A DNA stretch of 50,625 nt from Paludibacteraceae bacterium (GTDB lineage Bacteria; Bacteroidota; Bacteroidia; Bacteroidales; Paludibacteraceae). The position numbers and the translations under genes are program-made. Positions 44,747-50,625 of the stretch are shown piece by piece; positions within the stretch are counted from its first letter, which is position 1; each line of letters opens with the position of its first letter. Below the pieces are notes generated by a model. It saw nothing but the letters and a program-made list of their open reading frames with translations, made no database searches and was not told where the DNA came from. The stretch spans positions 1 through 50,625 of the forward strand of contig JAQUTW010000014.1 of the NCBI GenBank assembly GCA_028694215.1, given 5' to 3'.

Positions 44747-46515
44747 CTTTGTGTAGGAATTTGCATAAGTTTCATATTCGCATCCAGACCCCATAAAATG
44801 CTGTCGGAATGTAAAGCTGTGCTGGCAATACTTAAAGTGCTGTCAAATGTTTCATACTGTATGTTGCCTAAATCAAGCAGAGAGTGAAAAACCGTCATAG
44901 AAGATATGTTTTTGTCTTTATTGCTTTGCAAATTGATATATTTTTGCGCATATTTCTGCTTGTATTCATCTGATACCCAAATCATCATCGGAATATGATA
45001 TTCGTAAATACTACCATGATAAGTGGCATGTAGTAACATATTACGTTCGTCATCTAAAAGATTTTCGCCATGGTCGCCTAAATAAAGCAAAACAGCGGGT
45101 TGATGAGCGCTTTCTAATATGGTAATAGTGCTGTCTAAAAAAGCATCAGTGTATAAAATGGCATTATCGTATGAGTTGACTAATAATTCGCGAACTTCAT
45201 TGAATAATGGACTGCTTGTATTGAGTTTTATAATATCATTGAACGAATGAATATTTTGTTCTTTAAGCATTTGTTGCAGTTTGATATCTCCATTCATGTC
45301 TGGTTTAAATTGTGCAAAATCAGAAGGATATCGACAATTGTATTTGAAATGACATCCTAATGTATGTAAGACAATAAATTTCTTTTGTTGATTATCTTGT
45401 TCGATTGGAATGAGGTATTGTAACAGATTCATATCCAGATTACTGTGATTCTTAACATCAACAGGCAGATATGCCGTGTGTGTACAAGCGTTTGAAATGC
45501 TCATAAGTAACTTATTTCCGAAACTTTGGTTTGCAAACCAGCAGGTTTCATAACCTGCCTCAGCAAATGCATCAACCACTGATTTCTCTTTTGGTAAAAC
45601 ATTAATGGTTTGCGGAGTTGCTCTGGATAATATAAAAGGAACTGATACTGTGGTCAAATTGGCAATAGAGTAGGTATGAGTAAATGATATCAAATTTTTG
45701 CGTTGGGCAAGTTTTGGAGTTGTGTTACGGTGGTAGCCGTTGATGCCAAAATTTCCATATCGTGCTGTTTCTCCGATAACTAATACGATAATTGTTTGTT
45801 GATTAGAATCGTTAGGCGAAGGTTGTATTCCAAATGAAAATTTGCTGACATTATCTTTTTGTGTATTTATTGCATGATTGAGTACAATTATACGGTGGCA
45901 AGCCAATAGAACATCAAGAGGAAAAACTTTTTCAATATCTTCTACAAAATTCAGATGTACACTTTCATTATGAATAGGCATCTCAGGTAAATATATTTCT
46001 TTTTTATCTAACCATTCCCAAATTCCAAAACTTCCTAAAAATAGGGCAGAAAAGGTAGCTGCAAGGATTATTCGAGTCTTTTTTTGAAACAGATAATCAT
46101 TGTTGATAACTTTGAAAATTAGAAAAAAATAACCGGTTAAAAGTAATAGATACAATAAGATGACCGGCCACCCACTTGAAATTAACTCTAACGCTTCGCC
46201 AGGTTCTGAAATTAAGATTGTGTAAACAAATAATAGTGAAGTTGTTGCTTTGTTGGTTATGAGATGTACCATCTCAAATAGTCCAAGACAAATTGTTACA
46301 GTGTTGAGGACAAGAAAGGTGCGAGCTCTAAAAATTAATGCAGGTATAAGGAATACAATTAGTGAACATAACAAGTAAAATAAGCGATTCCATACTGTTC
46401 CTAAATTATTAGCTAAAAAACAGGCTAAGATATTAGGTAACAGAATAATAACAGACAATAATATCAGAATGATATGTTGCTTTGTAATTTTTCTTGTTTT
46501 AGTAGATTTTATCAT
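44743..46515 (-). CDS. Phosphoethanolamine transferase-like sulfatase-family protein
   Basis: 590 residues. Five to six transmembrane helices fill residues 14-165, and a periplasmic alkaline-phosphatase-fold domain covers about 238-590. Motifs are VLVIGETARYGNFG with metal-ligand E249, the nucleophile Thr at 288-289 in NLTTVSVPF, LHTLGCHFKY, and the metal-binding GDHGENL near the end. This matches the EptA/CptA group, which transfers phosphoethanolamine from phosphatidylethanolamine to lipid A or core sugar. Its substrate here is inferred. It lies 42 bases after the PorZ-like gene and overlaps the next gene by an ATGA. Confidence 0.88.
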   Translation of the reverse strand: MIKSTKTRKITKQHIILILLSVIILLPNILACFLANNLGTVWNRLFYLLCSLIVFLIPALIFRARTFLVLNTVTICLGLFEMVHLITNKATTSLLFVYTILISEPGEALELISSGWPVILLYLLLLTGYFFLIFKVINNDYLFQKKTRIILAATFSALFLGSFGIWEWLDKKEIYLPEMPIHNESVHLNFVEDIEKVFPLDVLLACHRIIVLNHAINTQKDNVSKFSFGIQPSPNDSNQQTIIVLVIGETARYGNFGINGYHRNTTPKLAQRKNLISFTHTYSIANLTTVSVPFILSRATPQTINVLPKEKSVVDAFAEAGYETCWFANQSFGNKLLMSISNACTHTAYLPVDVKNHSNLDMNLLQYLIPIEQDNQQKKFIVLHTLGCHFKYNCRYPSDFAQFKPDMNGDIKLQQMLKEQNIHSFNDIIKLNTSSPLFNEVRELLVNSYDNAILYTDAFLDSTITILESAHQPAVLLYLGDHGENLLDDERNMLLHATYHGSIYEYHIPMMIWVSDEYKQKYAQKYINLQSNKDKNISSMTVFHSLLDLGNIQYETFDSTLSIASTALHSDSILWGLDANMKLMQIPTQR

Positions 46516-46557
46516 CTGCTGTCTTTTTTTCTCTACCTATAAGTGTGGTTATTAGTG

Positions 46558-48906
46558 TCAGTTGATGAATAATATTTTTGTAGTAGCATATTGTTTGCCA
46601 TCATTGCTGAGACAAATAACAATGTAAATACCCGTAGCTACACGATCACCATTTTTTCGTGTACCATCCCAAGTTGCAATTCCACCGTTTGATGTGGTTT
46701 CAAAAATAGTATGACCATTTACATCTGTTATTTTTATAATTGAATTGGCAATTAATCCGGTGATTGAAACCAGCCCATGATAATTCTCTCTTACCGGATT
46801 TGGATAAGCATGAACATTATCGAAAGTGTCACCTCCTTCTATTGCATCAGATTGATAAGAAATGATGCCATTGCCTGTTCCGAAAAAGACTTCTCCAGTT
46901 TTGTCGTTAATAACAATACTCAGAATATTGTTTGATAGGAGTGGACTGTTTTCGACAGTAAAATGATGAATGGTTGTCTGACCGTTCGGCGACAACAGAT
47001 AGACACCTGAACTTTCTGTTCCTATCCATTTACGATTCGCGCCATCTATGGCAATGGCATTGATTCTCTCATTTTCAAGTAGATAGTCGGCTAAATTTGT
47101 ACCGTCGTTGCGTGGAATCTTAATACGTGTAGCTCTATAATCTTCGTTAAAGCAGGATTCTGTATTTTCCAATACAATGGGACCTTTTTCTGAACCAATC
47201 CAAATGGCACCATCTTTGTCTTGAGCTATGGACAGAAAATTTTCGGGGTTAAATTTATTGGCATCTTGGTCGTAAAAGTAGGTAAAATATTTATATACAT
47301 CATCATCCATATTATCTAAAGTCCCTTGATCATCAAACGTAAAAATTGCAGTTCCTTCAGCTGCTCGTGGAACACATACCCATTTATGATTCGCATTTTT
47401 GTTTGATATAATGATGTCTTGTGCAGTTTTTGCGGTTTTTATATCATTGTATGGCATATTTTTAACAACTCCATACGCAGGTCCGTCGCCGTCAGTATCA
47501 GGTGTCATATATTTGACGGTAGAAGAAACTCCCATATTTAATAACCATAAATTATTTGATTTATCAAAAATAAGACCATCGACACGATGATAGAAATAAT
47601 AGGCATCAGGATCGGTATATTTACTATTGGGGAATATGGTTTCAATATTACTATTGTCGGCATTATAGAGTTTATAGAATTTGTTATTTCTGAATTCGTA
47701 CAAACCGATACCGTAAGAAGCTATAAAGAAATGTGAATTGTCTGATGGATCAATGGCTGCATCTACAAAGTCCCATGTGGGATGACCTGTGGAAATTTCG
47801 GAACAAAAGATATTTGTCCACGTACCATTTTCGTACATCATTACGTGTCCGTCTCTGCTGTATTGTACAGCCCATCGGCCACCCGGAACAACAATTATTT
47901 TGCCGTTTGAATATCTCATTCGCCATGCATAATTGACGGCAGGACCACTTGGCTTAAATGTATTAAAAGCTGTTCCCGATAAATTGCTTTTTACCACCCC
48001 TTCTTCAAAAGCGGCAATCCAAAATTGTTGATTATCGGCATCATAAATTCCCATTCGTGGATCCTTTATTGTGATGGTGACAGGAGCACCAGTTGGAGAT
48101 AGTAAACATTTAATGTTTTCGGTAGAGCATAAAAATAGCACGTTGTTGTTGGTAGAAATTCCGGTAACGTTTGAGTAAATATTGTGTTGCCATGTTTGAT
48201 TGGCATAAGCATGCACATTTTTATCTTCTGTCAAAACAAGCAAAACGCCATTATAAATAATGGCCTTTTGATAAGTTTCGGTTAAAGAAGTAATAAGAGT
48301 CTTCCAATTTTGATAATTAGTCATATTTGAATTCATGTCGACCATATAAATTGTATTGTCAGTAATGGCATATAATTTATTGTTCAATTCTACCAATGAT
48401 TTAATTTTTATCATTGACGCATTTGGACCGATGATATAGGTGTCGGCGATTTCTTTTTTTGTCAGATTAATTACCACAATGCCAAAATCACATGCTACAT
48501 AGGCTTTGTTGTTTATGAAGAGTATGTCGTTTATTATTTTGCTCCCGTTAATATTCTTTTTATAGATGTCTGTAATATTAAAAATTTCACCATCGTCAGT
48601 GATTAAGTCGATGTTGGAATTTTGATAGGCAATAAAAAGTAAATGATTGGTGTATGAATATTGAATTTGTGCGATTTTAGTATCACTTAATCCATAGGTT
48701 TTGGAATAAACTTCTGAACTTTCATCATATTTGTTGATAGAAAAAAGGGCTCCATCGCTAATGGCATATATTTTGTCTTCTGATTGGGTAATTTGTGTTA
48801 TCTGATTGTATGCCAAATGGGTACGCCAACTCCCCATTGCCAATTGTGCCGATGCGTTGAATGTATAAAAGAGTAGCGTTGTAAAAAGAAAAATTCTTGT
48901 TTTCAT
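46558..48906 (-). CDS. porZ: PorZ-like T9SS protein (two beta-propellers and sorting domain)
   Basis: 782 residues. A signal peptide (about 1-20, ending NASA) is followed by [20 protein letters not shown], typical of the PorZ N-terminus. Two propellers of the two-component-regulator type follow, with blades such as [37 protein letters not shown] and [14 protein letters not shown]. The C-terminal domain is of the T9SS sorting type ([11 protein letters not shown] ... [20 protein letters not shown]). In P. gingivalis PorZ is a similar-sized surface component of the attachment complex that binds anionic LPS and helps the sortase PorU. It overlaps rdgB by an ATGA. Confidence 0.8.
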   Translation of the reverse strand: MKTRIFLFTTLLFYTFNASAQLAMGSWRTHLAYNQITQITQSEDKIYAISDGALFSINKYDESSEVYSKTYGLSDTKIAQIQYSYTNHLLFIAYQNSNIDLITDDGEIFNITDIYKKNINGSKIINDILFINNKAYVACDFGIVVINLTKKEIADTYIIGPNASMIKIKSLVELNNKLYAITDNTIYMVDMNSNMTNYQNWKTLITSLTETYQKAIIYNGVLLVLTEDKNVHAYANQTWQHNIYSNVTGISTNNNVLFLCSTENIKCLLSPTGAPVTITIKDPRMGIYDADNQQFWIAAFEEGVVKSNLSGTAFNTFKPSGPAVNYAWRMRYSNGKIIVVPGGRWAVQYSRDGHVMMYENGTWTNIFCSEISTGHPTWDFVDAAIDPSDNSHFFIASYGIGLYEFRNNKFYKLYNADNSNIETIFPNSKYTDPDAYYFYHRVDGLIFDKSNNLWLLNMGVSSTVKYMTPDTDGDGPAYGVVKNMPYNDIKTAKTAQDIIISNKNANHKWVCVPRAAEGTAIFTFDDQGTLDNMDDDVYKYFTYFYDQDANKFNPENFLSIAQDKDGAIWIGSEKGPIVLENTESCFNEDYRATRIKIPRNDGTNLADYLLENERINAIAIDGANRKWIGTESSGVYLLSPNGQTTIHHFTVENSPLLSNNILSIVINDKTGEVFFGTGNGIISYQSDAIEGGDTFDNVHAYPNPVRENYHGLVSITGLIANSIIKITDVNGHTIFETTSNGGIATWDGTRKNGDRVATGIYIVICLSNDGKQYATTKILFIN

Positions 48907-49499
48907 TTTATAGTGTTGTTAGATTTATTAATGAGGAATTGGCATAATTGATTTATAGCTTTTGCGCGGTGACTGACTGTATTTTTAATGTCTGCCGATA
49001 ATTCGGCAAAAGTTTCATTATATCTGTCAGGGACGAAAACAGAATCATAACCGAAACCATTGTGTCCTTTACGTTCTGTAAGGATATAACCGTTGATAAT
49101 CCCTTCGAAGAAAAAATTATGGTTGTCCATAATTAATGCCACTATAGTTCTGAATCGTGCTTTTCTGTTTGTGATTCCTCTCAGATTATCTAACAATTTA
49201 TCAATGTTGGCTTCAAAATTGACAGGCTCGCCTGCGTAACGCGCCGAATAAACTCCGGGTTCTTCGTTTAGTGCTTCAACCTCCAAACCTGTGTCATCTG
49301 CAAAGCAGTTACAATGGTAGTTGTCGTAAACAAAAAGTGCTTTCTGAAGCGCATTTTCTTGTAACGAATGTCCGGTTTCAGGAATGTTTGTATGGCAACC
49401 TATTTCTGATAATCCGGCAATAGCTACAGAATTTTTCAGAATAGCTGTAACTTCATCTAATTTATGTTTATTGTTTGTAGCGAAAACTAATGTATCCAT
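48903..49499 (-). CDS. rdgB: Non-canonical purine NTP pyrophosphatase (RdgB/HAM1)
   Basis: Hydrolyses dITP, ITP and XTP to monophosphates, cleaning the nucleotide pool. 198 residues. Signatures are the N-terminal [12 protein letters not shown], the substrate/metal loop [27 protein letters not shown] (shown in part), [11 protein letters not shown] and the terminal SHRAKAIN. It is the first gene of the minus-strand run; its TGA overlaps the ATG of the PorZ-like gene. No clear TAnnTTTG was found upstream on the minus strand. The 299 bases to 49798 hold no gene besides the phosphatase promoter. Confidence 0.94.
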   Translation of the reverse strand: MDTLVFATNNKHKLDEVTAILKNSVAIAGLSEIGCHTNIPETGHSLQENALQKALFVYDNYHCNCFADDTGLEVEALNEEPGVYSARYAGEPVNFEANIDKLLDNLRGITNRKARFRTIVALIMDNHNFFFEGIINGYILTERKGHNGFGYDSVFVPDRYNETFAELSADIKNTVSHRAKAINQLCQFLINKSNNTIK

Positions 49500-49764
49500 G
49501 AATTTTAATAACGTGTGATTGCTTTTTTTTATTGTAATCTTTTACGATTGATAGCATTCTGATTTTGCTAAAAAATACCAATGTACAAAGTAACCGTTTT
49601 TTTTTCAAAAATCCTATGTTTTTTTTATTTTTTTACTGCTGTACAAGTGTTTCTGCGAAAGTAGATTTGCTCCGGTTTGGCAGTGAAGAGGTTACAGAGT
49701 GCATTATTTGCACGTTCTCCGAGTCGTGCAGAATAGAAATACTGTGTAAATGAATAAAAAATAG

Positions 49765-49772
49765 TATATTTG
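49765..49772 (+). promoter_or_regulatory. -7 element of the metallophosphatase promoter
   Basis: TATATTTG matches TAnnTTTG, 26 bases before ATG 49799. A start would be near 49779. The TTG at 49781 used by the longer frame would fall at the transcript start and is rejected. Confidence 0.55.
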
Positions 49773-49798
49773 CAGACAGATTGAACATTTTACTTGTT

Positions 49799-50518
49799 AT
49801 GAAAGTTCTGCGTGTATATTTTCTTGCACTCATTTTCGCTGTATGTGTCGCTTGCGATTCGTTCAATCTTTTGAACACGTTTATTCCGCCAAGTGCTACT
49901 GTTAACAAGCGTTTTGAAGCGTCACAAGAATGGAATCAAAGCAACTTACCATTAATCATTCAGTCTGTTACCGACGATTATTCTTTTTTTGTTTCTTCCG
50001 ATTGGCACGTTGTAAACCATAATACAGATCATATTCGTCATTTTATGTCTATCGCACGCAATTGCCAAGAGTCGCTTTTTATACTTGCTTTGGGCGATTT
50101 TGTTACGACAAAAGGCTGCATTCCGGATGCTGCAGAAGCTATTGCCTTTGATGCCGCTACGCAGTTGAAAAATGATACGGTTTTGGCTACAGCCGGCAAT
50201 CATGATTTGTATTTCAACCAATGGGAAGATTATCAGACTTATTTTAAAACGGCTACTTATGCTTATGTAGTAAAAACACCTCATTTTCAAGATTTTTTTA
50301 TTGTTTTAGATTCCGGAAACGGAACATTGGGTAATGAACAAGTAGCGTGGTTGGAACAGTTGTTAACTCAAAGAATAACATACCGTTACTGTATTATCTG
50401 TACACATACCAATTTTTTCAGAACGGATAAGAATGTTGCCTTGGCAGGTAATTTCCCAATAGAAGAAACTGCACGTTTGCTTAATATTTTTACCTCTAAT
50501 AACCTGTTGTGCATTTAG
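49799..50518 (+). CDS. Metallophosphatase lipoprotein, C-terminally truncated
   Basis: 239 residues visible. The lipoprotein signal ends in VACDS. Calcineurin-like metal-binding motifs occur in order: SDWH (near residue 60), GDF (near 96), AGNHD (near 135) and CTHTN (near 201). The final GHxH motif that completes the two-metal site is missing. The protein ends ...LLNIFTSNN, then LLCI and a TAG, exactly where relatives continue towards GHDH. The gene therefore seems to be cut at about 50502-50505. The most likely cause is an inserted element whose left end starts there. Probably inactive if so. Confidence 0.8.
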   Translation: MKVLRVYFLALIFAVCVACDSFNLLNTFIPPSATVNKRFEASQEWNQSNLPLIIQSVTDDYSFFVSSDWHVVNHNTDHIRHFMSIARNCQESLFILALGDFVTTKGCIPDAAEAIAFDAATQLKNDTVLATAGNHDLYFNQWEDYQTYFKTATYAYVVKTPHFQDFFIVLDSGNGTLGNEQVAWLEQLLTQRITYRYCIICTHTNFFRTDKNVALAGNFPIEETARLLNIFTSNNLLCI

Positions 50519-50547
50519 GAAAAAGTAAAAAAATAAAGTAAAAAAAG

Positions 50548-50615
50548 ATTGTTCATTTGACAAAAAAGTCGTATATTTGATTATTAATCAGATAATTAAA
50601 TATAATGAACAATCT
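50548..50615 (+). repeat. 10-bp inverted repeat around the promoter and start codon
   Basis: GATTGTTCAT at 50548-50557 and ATGAACAATC at 50606-50615 are exact reverse complements. The second arm contains the ATG at 50606. Only transcripts that begin upstream of 50548 would contain both arms and form the hairpin. Confidence 0.6.
50550..50580 (+). promoter_or_regulatory. Promoter of the right-edge gene
   Basis: TTG at 50550-50552, a 20-base spacer and TATATTTG at 50573-50580 fit the Bacteroidota promoter consensus. The start would be near 50587, about 19 bases before the ATG at 50606. Confidence 0.55.
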
Positions 50616-50625
50616 CGTACAAAAC
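50606..50625 (+). CDS. Start of a gene leaving the window (possible transposase)
   Basis: Six to seven codons are visible (MNNLVQN) downstream of a consensus promoter, and the frame is open to the window end. The setting behind a truncated gene suggests a transposase, but seven residues cannot show this. Confidence 0.35.

Larger units (their letters stand above)
50502..50625. mobile_element. Probable left end of an insertion sequence (partial)
   Basis: The metallophosphatase frame is lost at about 50502, and A/T-rich sequence with a different base composition follows: ACCTGTTGTGCATTTAGG, then A runs. It carries its own promoter and the first codons of a gene. An insertion-sequence end is the inference. 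No inverted terminal repeat partner or target duplication can be seen, because the window ends at 50625. The family cannot be assigned; an AC-starting terminus would allow IS982 among others. Confidence 0.4.

Noticed and set aside
49565..49753. 62-codon open frame upstream of the metallophosphatase
   Set aside because: Low-complexity start rich in Phe, no ribosome site or family resemblance, and it runs close to the promoter of the next gene. Probably chance.

Overview
The window looks like a chromosomal segment of a low-GC member of the Bacteroidota, probably order Bacteroidales. The evidence is a complete type IX secretion system (T9SS) core operon (PorP/SprF, GldK, GldL, GldM, GldN), a PorZ-like protein, several proteins with T9SS C-terminal sorting domains, promoters of the Bacteroidota TAnnTTTG type, and the gene order xerC-hpf-tRNAs-tuf-trpT-secE-nusG-rplKAJL-rpoB-rpoC. 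There is no sign of a prophage, CRISPR array or large genomic island. The only suspected mobile element sits at the extreme right edge.

Layout. 1-558: 3' end of a lamin-tail surface protein. 740-2509: xerC overlapping hpf, a good promoter, then tRNA-Thr, Tyr, Gly and Thr. 2570-15086: translation and transcription core (tuf, tRNA-Trp, secE, nusG, rplK, rplA, rplJ, rplL, rpoB, rpoC), closed by a long perfect hairpin. The rpoC reading frame is broken by one base near codon 161. 15161-17810: fmt and nadK (minus strand), pdxJ (plus). 17879-20310: ExbB, ExbD, a TonB-like transducer and a DJ-1-family protein. 20364-22168: a LytS-type histidine kinase, also broken by a frameshift, and its LytTR response regulator. 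22174-24646: a T9SS-exported nuclease and an HD hydrolase on the minus strand. 24734-26365: a methyltransferase, a cobalamin adenosyltransferase and a small DUF2795-like acidic protein.

26481-33759 is the T9SS core operon followed by an OmpA-family protein. PorK/N form the periplasmic ring, PorL/M the proton-driven motor, and PorP is an outer-membrane partner. 33834-35400 holds nadE and a convergent SpoU-type RNA methyltransferase whose 3' ends overlap. 35511-42889 is an envelope and peptidase run: a BamA/TamA-like protein, a C69 dipeptidase, a T9SS cargo protein and an M3 peptidase. 42893-49499 on the minus strand reads, in transcription order, rdgB, porZ, a phosphoethanolamine-transferase-like enzyme, an outer-membrane protein and an S41 peptidase, with two ATGA stop/start overlaps. 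The right end has a metallophosphatase lipoprotein truncated just before its last metal-binding motif, followed by AT-rich sequence with its own promoter and the first codons of another gene. This fits an insertion-sequence junction.

The points most worth checking are the rpoC break (error, lesion or real split subunit), the broken kinase, the linkage of PorZ with a lipid-A-type phosphoethanolamine transferase, and the right-edge element, which seems to carry a hairpin that would hide its start codon only in read-through transcripts. No entirely new system was recognised with confidence.
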